Origin: Paracoccaceae bacterium | Lineage (GTDB): Bacteria > Pseudomonadota > Alphaproteobacteria > Rhodobacterales > Rhodobacteraceae | NCBI GenBank assembly: GCA_017510335.1 | Contig: JAFWNM010000037.1 | Coordinates: 1-64,000, forward strand | Length of the DNA: 64,000 nt | Direction of reading: 5' to 3' | Shown: positions 1-7,975 of the stretch, piece by piece | How the letters are laid out: each line of letters starts with the position of its first letter | Position numbering within the stretch: position 1 is the first letter of the stretch | Made by a program: the position numbers and the translations under genes | Notes under the pieces: model-generated | The model's input: only the letters and a program-made list of their open reading frames with translations | What the model was told of the DNA's origin: nothing | Database searches by the model: none

Positions 1-99
1 CATGATGGTCAGCACCTCGCCGCCGGCCACTGTCAGGTCCAGTTGGGCCAACACGCGACCGGCCAGCGTGATGCACAGGTTTTCAAGGCGCAGGGTCAT
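1..99 (-). CDS. ABC transporter ATP-binding protein (YnjD-like), N-terminus only
   Basis: Only the first 33 codons are present; the gene runs off the left edge of the window. The fragment starts MTLRLENLCITLAGRV and contains the N-terminal beta-strand pattern that precedes the Walker A loop in ABC ATPases. Its ATG overlaps the stop of the upstream permease gene (ATGA, 96-99), so the two are translationally coupled. Together with the fused double permease and the binding protein upstream it makes a complete YnjBCD-type importer. The family call rests mostly on this context, because the nucleotide-binding motifs themselves lie outside the window. Confidence 0.75.
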   Translation of the reverse strand, partial: MTLRLENLCITLAGRVLAQLDLTVAGGEVLTIM

Positions 100-1784
100 G
101 TGATGCGCATGCCTTGGCGGTGGCGGAAAAGCAAGGCAGGCAACACAAGTGCCAGCGCGAACACCAGCATCGGAAGCGCCATTTGCACCACGGCCCAAAC
201 CCCGATCAGGCGGCGGTTGCCTGAACTGGCAAGGGCTATTGCTTCGGTCGTCACAGTCGTTACACGCCCTGCGCCGATCAGCAATGTGGGCAGGTATTGC
301 GCCACTGATGTGGCAAAGCCAACTGCGAATGCAATCAGCAAGGGCCGTGTCAGCATGGGCAGACGCACGGCCCACAGCACCCGCCATCGCCCCGCCCCCA
401 GCGCCTGCGCCGACAGGCCCGCGCGCGCGTCCCATGCGCGCCACGGATCGGCCAGCGCCAGATAGACATAGGGCAGCACGAACACCAGATGCAGCGCCAT
501 GACCGCCACGCGCGACCCGTCCAGCCCCAGAACCAGCGCGAAACTGGCAAGCCCCGGCAAAAACGCGATTTGCGGCGCAATCAGCGGCAGGTAAATCAGG
601 GCAATCACAGGGGTCTTGTGCCCGCGGGCCTCGGCCTCCAGGACCAGGACACTTAACGCCATGGCCATGGCGGTTGCGCCAAATGCAATCAGGGCCGTAT
701 CGCGTGTGATGGGGCCAAGGCTGCCCATCTGGCTTGTCCAGTTGCGCACCCCCCAGCTTTGCGGCAGCAGGTCGGGAAAACGCCACATGCTGGCAAAGGA
801 CCACACCACCAACCCCGCAAGCCCCAGCGCCACAGCCCCCCCGATCAGCAGCGCGCCCATGGCCGCTAGTGGCCGCAAGCTTCGGTCTGCCCTGACCCCG
901 CGCGCCCCGTCTGCCACCCATCTGCGCCCCCAACGCGCCACCATATGTTCCGCCAGCCGCCAAAGGGCCAGCACCCCCAGCACCAGCCCCAGTTGCACCA
1001 CAGCGCCTGCCGCCGCCTGAAAACGCAGGGCAAGATCGGGGCGCGTCATCCATTCCAGTATCTGCACGGCCAGTGTCGGCGGGCGCGTTGGTCCAAGGAT
1101 CAGCGCGACATCCACCACCGACATGGAATAGGCCAGCACGGCATAGACCGGCAGGCGGATTTGCGGGTAAACGCGCGGCAGAACGGTTTTCAGCCATCCC
1201 GTGACGCGCCCATAGCCCAATGCCCGCGCAACAAGCTGGCTGCGCAGGCTGTCGGATTGCCCCAGCGCGGCCAGCGTCATCAGCAGCAGAAACGGCACTT
1301 CCTTGACCACCAGCCCCGCGACAAGCGCCAGCCCCCAGGGGTCATTGACGATCAGCAAGTCGGGCGGGCGGTCCCAGCCCGTGATCGCAGGCGAAATGGC
1401 GCGCGCCACCCAGCCCGAAGGCGCAATCAAAAAGGCCAGCCCGAACGCGGCTGCCGCATGCGGCAGGGCCAGCAGCGGCGCCAAGGCGCGGGTAACCCAG
1501 ACAAAGCTGCGCGTGCCCTGCCATGCTGCCACAATCAACAGGGTCAGTGCCAGTGACAGCGCAGTGGCACTTACACCCGTGACAACAGACAGGCGCATCG
1601 CGGCAGGCAGGCCCGGCCAGCCAAGGGTCGCGCGCCATGCGTCCAGCGTGACAGCATGCCCCCCCAACGCGGGCATATACCCGAATGCAGGCGCAACCAC
1701 CCCAGCAAGGCCCGCCAGCACCGGCAGGGCCAGCACCGCTATGCTGACCCATGGCACCAGCGCCCAGCCGCGCAGATGGCGCAT
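96..1784 (-). CDS. ABC transporter permease, fused double-domain (YnjC/ThiP type)
   Basis: 562-residue inner-membrane protein with about twelve hydrophobic segments arranged as two binding-protein-dependent transport domains in one chain, as in YnjC and ThiP. Known family members form the whole membrane channel of an importer in a single polypeptide. The ATG at 1784 starts one base after the TAA of the upstream binding-protein gene (1786-1788), and the stop overlaps the ATPase start, giving a tight binding protein-permease-ATPase operon. An in-frame ATG 14 codons upstream lies inside the binding-protein gene and is less likely. The substrate is not known: YnjBCD is unassigned, and a thiamine- or metal-like ligand is only a guess. 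Confidence 0.88.
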   Translation of the reverse strand: MRHLRGWALVPWVSIAVLALPVLAGLAGVVAPAFGYMPALGGHAVTLDAWRATLGWPGLPAAMRLSVVTGVSATALSLALTLLIVAAWQGTRSFVWVTRALAPLLALPHAAAAFGLAFLIAPSGWVARAISPAITGWDRPPDLLIVNDPWGLALVAGLVVKEVPFLLLMTLAALGQSDSLRSQLVARALGYGRVTGWLKTVLPRVYPQIRLPVYAVLAYSMSVVDVALILGPTRPPTLAVQILEWMTRPDLALRFQAAAGAVVQLGLVLGVLALWRLAEHMVARWGRRWVADGARGVRADRSLRPLAAMGALLIGGAVALGLAGLVVWSFASMWRFPDLLPQSWGVRNWTSQMGSLGPITRDTALIAFGATAMAMALSVLVLEAEARGHKTPVIALIYLPLIAPQIAFLPGLASFALVLGLDGSRVAVMALHLVFVLPYVYLALADPWRAWDARAGLSAQALGAGRWRVLWAVRLPMLTRPLLIAFAVGFATSVAQYLPTLLIGAGRVTTVTTEAIALASSGNRRLIGVWAVVQMALPMLVFALALVLPALLFRHRQGMRIT

Positions 1785-1785
1785 G

Positions 1786-3003
1786 TTACTGGCCTGCGCC
1801 GTAGCGCGCGGCCCAGTCATCGGCAATGCGCGTCATCCATGTGGGGTGCGGCTCCAGCAGGCCCGCGCCCATCTGGTCGGGCGCAAGGGTGGCAATGCCA
1901 AGTTCCAGCGCATCGAACCGCGCGCGGTCCTGCGGGTCCAGCAAATGCAATCCCAGAACCGTCTGAAAGCCCAGCACATCGGGGTCTTGCGCGCGGGCCT
2001 GAATTTCAGGGTCAAGGATCAGGTTGGCCAGCACCAATGCGCCCGCCTTGTTCGCCGCATTATAGGGAATGGACAGATAGGATGAATTCGCCAGCGTCCC
2101 TTCGTCAAACACATAGGTGCGCACGCTGTCTTGCAATTCGCCATCTGCAATTGCAGCCGATGCACGCCCCGGATTGAACGCGAAGGCGATGTCGATTTCG
2201 CCATCCGCCAGCAATTGCCCAAGTGCGGGTTCATTGGCCGGGTAAGTGCGCCCCTGCCGCCACAGATTGGGCGTGATGTCATCCAGAAATGCCCAAAGGG
2301 GGGCTGTTGCTGCGTCATAATCCACATCATCTGCAGGGGCCAACAGAACGGCGGGATCGTCCAGCACGCCATATAGCGCCTGTTTCAGGAAACTGGTGCC
2401 CAGAAAATCCGGCGGTTGCGGATAGGTGAACCGCCCCGGATTGTCGGCAATCCATGCGCGCAGGTCGTCCAAGCTGCGCGGCGGTTCCGGCAGGGTGGCG
2501 CTGTCATATTCAAACACCATCTGGAACATGGCCCAAGGGCTGCCAAACCCTTCGACTGGCAAGGTGAAATCTACCAAGATGCTTGGGTTTGCATCTGTAT
2601 CGACCACCCCCCAGTTCGGCAAATCCTGCGCAAACGGGCCAAATAGCAGGCCCTGATCCTTCATTGAGGCGAAATTCGCGCCGTTTATCCAGATTACATC
2701 CACCGCGCCGCCGTCATCGCGGCCAGCGCTGCGTTCGGCAATAACACGGGTGACCGCATCAGCCGTATCGGCCAGCCGCACATGTTCCAGCGATATGCCA
2801 TAGCGCGCCTGCAGATCATCACCCACCGACGCGATGAAGGCATTGATGCGCGCATCCCCGCCCCATGCGTGCCAATACACCGTCTGGCCGCTTGCCTGTT
2901 GCAACACGCCCTCCCAATCCTTTGGGTCAATGTCCTGTGCTGCCGCAGGGCTGTGCAATATGCTGCCGCATGTGACCAGTGTTGCCAGTATCAAGGGGTT
3001 CAT
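1786..3003 (-). CDS. ABC transporter substrate-binding protein (YnjB family)
   Basis: 405-residue periplasmic binding protein and first gene of the YnjBCD-type operon. The start is the ATG at 3003, preceded by an AAAGGAC ribosome binding site; it gives a clean signal peptide (MNPLILATLV...SPAAAQ, cleavage near residue 22). An ATG 17 codons upstream would put charged residues before the signal sequence. The mature part has the alternating alpha/beta pattern of extracellular solute-binding proteins and matches YnjB in length and in segments such as DVIWING. The ligand cannot be read from the sequence. Confidence 0.87.
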   Translation of the reverse strand: MNPLILATLVTCGSILHSPAAAQDIDPKDWEGVLQQASGQTVYWHAWGGDARINAFIASVGDDLQARYGISLEHVRLADTADAVTRVIAERSAGRDDGGAVDVIWINGANFASMKDQGLLFGPFAQDLPNWGVVDTDANPSILVDFTLPVEGFGSPWAMFQMVFEYDSATLPEPPRSLDDLRAWIADNPGRFTYPQPPDFLGTSFLKQALYGVLDDPAVLLAPADDVDYDAATAPLWAFLDDITPNLWRQGRTYPANEPALGQLLADGEIDIAFAFNPGRASAAIADGELQDSVRTYVFDEGTLANSSYLSIPYNAANKAGALVLANLILDPEIQARAQDPDVLGFQTVLGLHLLDPQDRARFDALELGIATLAPDQMGAGLLEPHPTWMTRIADDWAARYGAGQ

Positions 3004-3051
3004 GGCGTGTCCTTTTTGTCCGGTTCTTTTCTGCATATACGCGCGGGAACG

Positions 3052-3079
3052 CAAACTGTTTCAGATAAAAAATAGTTTG
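3052..3079. promoter_or_regulatory. Possible operator: CAAACT/AGTTTG inverted repeat
   Basis: Within the divergent gap between the YnjB-like gene and the CDP-alcohol phosphatidyltransferase, 6-bp arms CAAACT (3052-3057) and AGTTTG (3074-3079) flank a 16-bp A+T-rich spacer. The surrounding stretch is clearly more A+T-rich than the neighbouring genes, which fits a promoter/operator region. No matching regulator was identified. Confidence 0.25.
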
Positions 3080-3255
3080 GCCCGAAGTGTAGCCGCATTA
3101 TTATTGAAACATTCTACATGGACCGTGCGTATCAGCACCTGAAGGAATGCCGCACTGCACATCATGACAGGGTCCCACACGCGAATGCGCATGTGCAAAC
3201 CCGTGCAGTCGGGTTACAGACAACCAGATGCCCCCGAAGGCGAAAGGCCAAAGAT

Positions 3256-3867
3256 ATGCTGGACCGTCATATCCGCCCGTTGATTGACCCGCCGCTGAAC
3301 CGGATCGGGGGGCGCATTGCCAGATGGGGGTTCAGCGCGAATACGGTTACCCTTGCGGGGCTTGCTTTCGGGGTGGCGGCAGCGGGGGCCGTGGTGGCGC
3401 AGGCCTTTGCTGTGGCGGTGCTGCTTATTGCGGCGTCGCGGCTGGCGGACGGGCTGGACGGGGCTGTTGCGCGTGCCCATGGTGTCAGCGATTTTGGCGG
3501 CTATCTGGACATAACCTGTGACTATGTTTTCTATGCCGCCATCCCGCTGGCTTTTGTAATGCTGGACCCGGCAGCGCACGGGGTGGCGGGGGCGTTTTTG
3601 TTGCTTAGCTTCTATGTGAATGCGGGGTCGTTTCTGGGCTTTTCCATCCTGGCAGAGCGGCGCAAGATGAACAGCACCACGCATGGTGTGAAATCGCTGT
3701 ATTTTACGGGCGGTCTGTTGGAAGGCACAGAAACAATTGCCTTCTTCGTTGTGCTGTGCCTGGCTCCGGGCTGGTTCGCACCGCTTGCTTTCGGGTTCGG
3801 GGTGTTGTGCCTTGTCACGGCTGTGGCGCGTGTTGGGCTGGCGTGGAAATTGTTCCGCCCGCAATAG
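3256..3867 (+). CDS. CDP-alcohol phosphatidyltransferase family protein
   Basis: 203-residue integral membrane enzyme that transfers a phosphatidyl or similar group from a CDP-activated donor to an alcohol. The family signature is complete: D68-G69-x2-A72-R73, then G81, D85 and D89 (DGAVAR...FGGYLDITCD). Several hydrophobic helices follow. The chosen ATG at 3256 begins the conserved N-terminus (MLDRHIRPLIDPPLNRI); the frame is open upstream but shows no conserved sequence there. It is divergent from the ABC importer and convergent with bpt. Which alcohol it uses (glycerol phosphate, inositol phosphate or other) cannot be decided here. Confidence 0.9.
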   Translation: MLDRHIRPLIDPPLNRIGGRIARWGFSANTVTLAGLAFGVAAAGAVVAQAFAVAVLLIAASRLADGLDGAVARAHGVSDFGGYLDITCDYVFYAAIPLAFVMLDPAAHGVAGAFLLLSFYVNAGSFLGFSILAERRKMNSTTHGVKSLYFTGGLLEGTETIAFFVVLCLAPGWFAPLAFGFGVLCLVTAVARVGLAWKLFRPQ

Positions 3868-3920
3868 GGCATGGTCCCCGCGCCGGGGTTACGACACCAT
3901 CGTGCGGGGCGCGCGCGCAA

Positions 3921-4781
3921 TCAGTCCAGTCGGGAAATGCGCTGCGACAATCCAACAGGGGCGGACATTTCACGCGGCATGACCAGTTGCGTGACCTGTT
4001 CCGCGATGGGGGGCACCGATAACGGATGCGTGGCGCTGGAATAATCAGACGGGTCGCCAATGTCGCGCCATTGCCCTTCGTGATACACTTCCAAGGCGCT
4101 GAAACCTGCCTTGTAGTCCATCTTCGGGCTGCCGGGCACCCAATATCCCAGATACACGAAGGGAAGGCCCGCAGCGCGTGCAAGTTCGATATGGTCCAGT
4201 ATCATGTATTGACCAAGCGACTGTTTTTCCATCGCCGGATTGAAAAAGGAATATACCAGACTTAGCCCGTCATCCAGAACATCCGTCAGGCACACGGCCG
4301 ACAGGGTTCTGCTGCTGGTGTCCGTGGGCCTGCGGTATTCGATCACGCGCGTGCGCACGGGGGTTTCCTCGATCATGGCCGCGAATTCGAAGACGTCCAT
4401 ATCGGCCATTCCGCCATCTGCATGGCGGTTGTCCAGATAGCTGCGGAACAGATCATATTGTTCTTTGGTGGCCCATGCACTCGTCACCTCGCGCGACAGA
4501 AGAGTGTTCCGTTTGCGGGTGCGCCGCTGGCTGCGCGATGGCGTGAAATCGGCCACGCGTATGCGCGCGGACAAACAGGCGCGGCAGTCAGAACATGACG
4601 GGCGATACAAAACATTCTGGGACCGCCGGAACCCTTGTTTGGACAAGGTGTCGTTCATCGCTTCTGCCTGATCGCCTTGCAGTGCGGTGAACAGCTTGCG
4701 TTCCATCCGTCCCTTCAAATAGGGGCACGGTTGCGGGGCTGTCACATAAAATTGTGGAATTGTCGGTAGACTATGGCGCAT
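3921..4781 (-). CDS. bpt: Aspartate/glutamate leucyltransferase (bacterial protein transferase)
   Basis: 286-residue cytoplasmic enzyme of the Ate1/Bpt family. In known members it transfers leucine from Leu-tRNA to proteins with N-terminal Asp or Glu, marking them for ClpS/ClpAP degradation by the N-degron pathway. The N-terminal cysteine-containing region ([12 protein letters not shown]) and the C-terminal GNAT-like half ([15 protein letters not shown]) typical of the family are both present. The length is normal for the family. The gene stands alone between a convergent CDP-alcohol phosphatidyltransferase and the RDD gene. Confidence 0.93.
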   Translation of the reverse strand: MRHSLPTIPQFYVTAPQPCPYLKGRMERKLFTALQGDQAEAMNDTLSKQGFRRSQNVLYRPSCSDCRACLSARIRVADFTPSRSQRRTRKRNTLLSREVTSAWATKEQYDLFRSYLDNRHADGGMADMDVFEFAAMIEETPVRTRVIEYRRPTDTSSRTLSAVCLTDVLDDGLSLVYSFFNPAMEKQSLGQYMILDHIELARAAGLPFVYLGYWVPGSPKMDYKAGFSALEVYHEGQWRDIGDPSDYSSATHPLSVPPIAEQVTQLVMPREMSAPVGLSQRISRLD

Positions 4782-4866
4782 GAGTGTGGACTTGTTGGTA
4801 AATGGGTATCTGGCAGATTAGCAAGGCTTTGCATTAACGCCAAGCGATCATTGGCGTCAGGGCCTG

Positions 4867-5298
4867 TCAAGGTGCGATACGGTGCATCATTGTGGTATTC
4901 AGGACAAAATCATGCAGGCCCTGCCGATACGGCGTCAGCAGGATCATGACCATGGACGCAGCCTGCAGCGGCAGCACTGTCCACATGCCCGCATGCATCG
5001 CGCTATACCAGAACGCGGTCATAACATCGGGGGTGCGCCCGTCCAGACGGCGCCATTTCAGGGCAGTCGCCATCATCCCCAGGGTCGCGCCAAAGCGCGC
5101 CAGCATGATGGTTCGATACGCGATGGATGCTGTTGCAAACAGGACAGGCAGGAAAAAAATGCTGACAAACAGGGTCATGACCAGCCCGACCAAAGTAATC
5201 GCCAATGTCACCACCAGATCAATCGCCCATGCGCCCACACGCTTCAGGGGCACATCGGCGTAGAATTCCGGTTGTAATTCTGGGTCAGGCAGGGTCAT
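4867..5298 (-). CDS. RDD family membrane protein
   Basis: 143-residue small membrane protein with an RDD domain: a conserved Arg/Asp motif at the start of helix 1 (RVGAWAIDLVVTLAI), a second helix (FVSIFFLPVLF) and a C-terminal hydrophobic stretch. RDD proteins are poorly characterised; some are implicated in ion exchange. The start overlaps the stop of the upstream YbaK-family gene (ATGA, 5295-5298), so they are coupled, although no functional link is evident. Confidence 0.85.
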   Translation of the reverse strand: MTLPDPELQPEFYADVPLKRVGAWAIDLVVTLAITLVGLVMTLFVSIFFLPVLFATASIAYRTIMLARFGATLGMMATALKWRRLDGRTPDVMTAFWYSAMHAGMWTVLPLQAASMVMILLTPYRQGLHDFVLNTTMMHRIAP

Positions 5299-5762
5299 TC
5301 CACAAAATCCGCAAGTGTTGCATTCGTCAGGGACATAAGCACTTGCGGGTCAATTGAAAAGACGTGGCGCGGTGTTCCAGCAGCGGCCCACACAGTTTCG
5401 AACGCCATCAGGCGGGGATCAATCCATATCGGGTGCGGGGTCAGGTGACCTATGGGCGCGACGCCGCCAATGGCAAAGCCGGTTTTGGCGCGCACAATAC
5501 CGATATCCGCACGCCCAAGGTCCTCGGCCGCCAGTGCAGAGGCTTTTTGCGCACAGACACGGTTGCCCCCCGCTGTCAGGAACAGCCGCAGCGCACCCGA
5601 TGACACGCCACAAAACAGGATGGATTTCACAATCTGGTCCAGTGCGCAGCCGCAAGCGGCGGCGGCCTGTTCGGCGGTGCGGGTTTCGCCGGCTTCGATG
5701 ATTGTGTCAGGCAGGCCCGCATCCGACAGGGCGCGGGCCACACGTTTCAGGGATTTGCTCAT
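5295..5762 (-). CDS. YbaK/EbsC-family aminoacyl-tRNA deacylase
   Basis: 155-residue protein of the YbaK/ProX family, which in characterised members hydrolyses mischarged tRNAs such as Cys- or Ala-tRNA(Pro) in the cytoplasm. The conserved segments IVKSILF (with the family lysine) and GFAIGGVAPIGH are present, and the length is that of a stand-alone deacylase. It is followed by the overlapping RDD gene and preceded four bases away by an aminotransferase gene on the same strand, so the three are probably co-transcribed. The exact tRNA specificity is not readable. Confidence 0.87.
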   Translation of the reverse strand: MSKSLKRVARALSDAGLPDTIIEAGETRTAEQAAAACGCALDQIVKSILFCGVSSGALRLFLTAGGNRVCAQKASALAAEDLGRADIGIVRAKTGFAIGGVAPIGHLTPHPIWIDPRLMAFETVWAAAGTPRHVFSIDPQVLMSLTNATLADFVE

Positions 5763-5766
5763 CCCG

Positions 5767-7089
5767 TTAGTCCAGTGTGTCCAGAACCTCGGCCAGGGTG
5801 CCGATCAACTGGTCGATATGCGCCTTTTCGATGATCAGCGGCGGGGACATGGCAATGATGTCGCCGGTTGTGCGGATCAGCACGCCCTTGTCATAGGCTT
5901 TCAGGAACGCATTGAACGCGCGTTTCGTAGGCGCACCTGCAATCGGTTCCAGTTCCACCGCGCCGATAAGCCCCATATTGCGAATATCGATAACATGGCG
6001 GCGGCCCTTCAGGGAATGCACGGCCTCTTCCCAGTAGGGCGCAAGTTCTGCAGCGCGCTCAAACAACCCGTCCTCGCGGTAGGTTTCCAGCGTGGCCAGC
6101 CCCGCCGCAGAGGCAATCGGGCAGCCGGAATAGGTATAGCCGTGGAACAACTCTATCAGGTTTTCGGGGCCGGTCATGAAGGCGTCATGGATTTCCGCAG
6201 TCGTCAGCACCGCGCCCATGGGAATAACCCCGTTCGTCAGGCCCTTGGCACAGGCAATCATGTCAGGCATCACGTCAAAATGCTGCGCGGCAAAAGCGCT
6301 GCCCAAACGGCCAAATCCGGTGATCACCTCGTCAAAGATCAGCAAAATTCCATGCTTGCGGGTAATTTCGCGCAGGCGCTGCAAATACCCTTTGGGTGGG
6401 ATCAGAACGCCCGTGGACCCTGCCACAGGTTCCACGATGACCGCGGCAATCGTATCGGCCCCATGCAGGGCCACAATGCGTTCCAGTTCATCGGCCAGAT
6501 GCGCCCCATGTTCGGGCTGGCCGCGTGACCACTGGTTTTCAGGAATATGGGTGTGGGGCATATGGTCAACGCCAGCCATAAGCGTGCCGAAATGGCGGCG
6601 GTTATTGACAATCCCGCCCACGGAAATGCCGCCGAAATTCACCCCGTGATAGCCACGTTCCCGCCCGATCAGGCGGGTGCGGCTGGAATCACCCTTGGCG
6701 CGATGATAGGCCAGCGCGATTTTCAGCGCGGTTTCCACGCTTTCCGACCCCGAATTGGTGAAAAATGCGTGGTCAATGCCTTCGGGTGCCAGGTCCACCA
6801 GCCGGTTTGCCAGTTCAAACGCCTTCGGGTGGCCCATCTGGAAGGCGGGGGCGTAATCCAGTTCAGCAGCCTGTTTCTGGATGGCCTCGGTTATTTTCGG
6901 GCGCTTGTGGCCTGCGTTGCAGCACCACAGCCCGGCTGTGCCGTCCAGCACCTGCCGCCCGTCCGATGTGGTGTAGAACATTCCATCTGCGGCAACCAGC
7001 ATGCGCGGGGCTTGCTTGAACTGGCGGTTGGCCGTGAACGGCATCCAGAAGGCGCGCAGATCGTTGGGCGTTGTGCGGTCGAGGGCCAT
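5767..7089 (-). CDS. Class III aminotransferase (omega-amino acid:pyruvate type)
   Basis: 440-residue PLP-dependent fold type I aminotransferase. Typical segments are present: GSESVETALKIALAYHR, the substrate/PLP region RLIGRERGYHGVNFGG, LIFDEVITGFGRLG and the PLP lysine region CAKGLTNG, whose lysine forms the Schiff base. The ATG at 7089 follows a GGGAGAA ribosome binding site and is preferred to the in-frame ATG nine codons upstream. Close relatives are annotated as beta-alanine/omega-amino acid:pyruvate or polyamine transaminases. The substrate is an inference from the family; the neighbours do not narrow it. Confidence 0.88.
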   Translation of the reverse strand: MALDRTTPNDLRAFWMPFTANRQFKQAPRMLVAADGMFYTTSDGRQVLDGTAGLWCCNAGHKRPKITEAIQKQAAELDYAPAFQMGHPKAFELANRLVDLAPEGIDHAFFTNSGSESVETALKIALAYHRAKGDSSRTRLIGRERGYHGVNFGGISVGGIVNNRRHFGTLMAGVDHMPHTHIPENQWSRGQPEHGAHLADELERIVALHGADTIAAVIVEPVAGSTGVLIPPKGYLQRLREITRKHGILLIFDEVITGFGRLGSAFAAQHFDVMPDMIACAKGLTNGVIPMGAVLTTAEIHDAFMTGPENLIELFHGYTYSGCPIASAAGLATLETYREDGLFERAAELAPYWEEAVHSLKGRRHVIDIRNMGLIGAVELEPIAGAPTKRAFNAFLKAYDKGVLIRTTGDIIAMSPPLIIEKAHIDQLIGTLAEVLDTLD

Positions 7090-7163
7090 GGCAGTTTCTC
7101 CCGTGAATTTGATCAAAATACGCTACCAGATTTGCGCGCCATGACAAGGGGGCAGACACGGGG

Positions 7164-7760
7164 TCAGACAAACACCATCAGCGCAGACAGCGCAAGAAAC
7201 CCGGCCATGATGCGCATGAACACGCGCCAATGGGTCGGGTTGCGCAAAAGTGTTGTCAACAGCGCGCCGGCGCTGGTCCAGAACAGGCACACCCCCAGAT
7301 TGACGGAACTGAACGCAAGACCAAGGCGCAGCCCTTCCAACGCGGGGGTCATGCCTGCGCCGTAGCCTGCAGATGCGGCAAAAGCTATCGCCCAAACCTT
7401 GGGGTTGATCCATTGAAACAGCGCGCCTTGCAGCGTTGTCATGGGTTGGCCGCCATCGTGCGCGCCAGATGCGGGGCGGCGTGTCGCGTTGAAATACGAC
7501 CACGCCATATACAGGATCCATCCGGCGGCCAGCAGGCGCAACACCAGCCCCAATGCAGGATTGGCAAGCACCAGCGCGCCAACCCCAAGGCCGGTAATGC
7601 CTGCAGTTATGCCAACACCGATGACCACACCAAACAGATGCGGCAGCGTGCGCCTGAACCCGAAACGCGCCCCCGATGCTGTCAGCATGACAACATTCGG
7701 GCCGGGCGAAAACAGGCCAAGAAAGACAAAACTGTAGAGCAGCGGGTCAAGCAGGGTCAT
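7164..7760 (-). CDS. LysE family translocator
   Basis: 198-residue inner-membrane exporter of the LysE/RhtB family with six predicted hydrophobic helices and the signature FSPGPNVVMLTASGARFG near the N-terminus. Family members export amino acids or related small metabolites. It is divergent from glnE. A second LysE paralogue (42669-43265) occurs elsewhere in the window; the two share the PGPN and WINPK/WVNPK motifs but are clearly different proteins. Confidence 0.9.
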   Translation of the reverse strand: MTLLDPLLYSFVFLGLFSPGPNVVMLTASGARFGFRRTLPHLFGVVIGVGITAGITGLGVGALVLANPALGLVLRLLAAGWILYMAWSYFNATRRPASGAHDGGQPMTTLQGALFQWINPKVWAIAFAASAGYGAGMTPALEGLRLGLAFSSVNLGVCLFWTSAGALLTTLLRNPTHWRVFMRIMAGFLALSALMVFV

Positions 7761-7975
7761 GCGCGCATTCAGACAATGTTTTCAGTGCAATGACAAGCAT
7801 CTGAATCAGGGGATGTGCGCCCCGGTCAGGTGCCGGGCGGGCATACCAATGGCAGGCACATGGCGCTGTTGCCCCATCCCTGTCGTATCACGCCCCCAAG
7901 GTGCCGCAGAACCATCCGGCCGTTTTGCGAACTGGCCGAATTGACCTTGTGCGCAACGATAGGCAAAGTCGTCGG

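Noticed and set aside
3004-3255. TPP or other riboswitch upstream of the YnjBCD-like operon
   Set aside because: No conserved THI-box-like sequence; only a short inverted repeat is visible.
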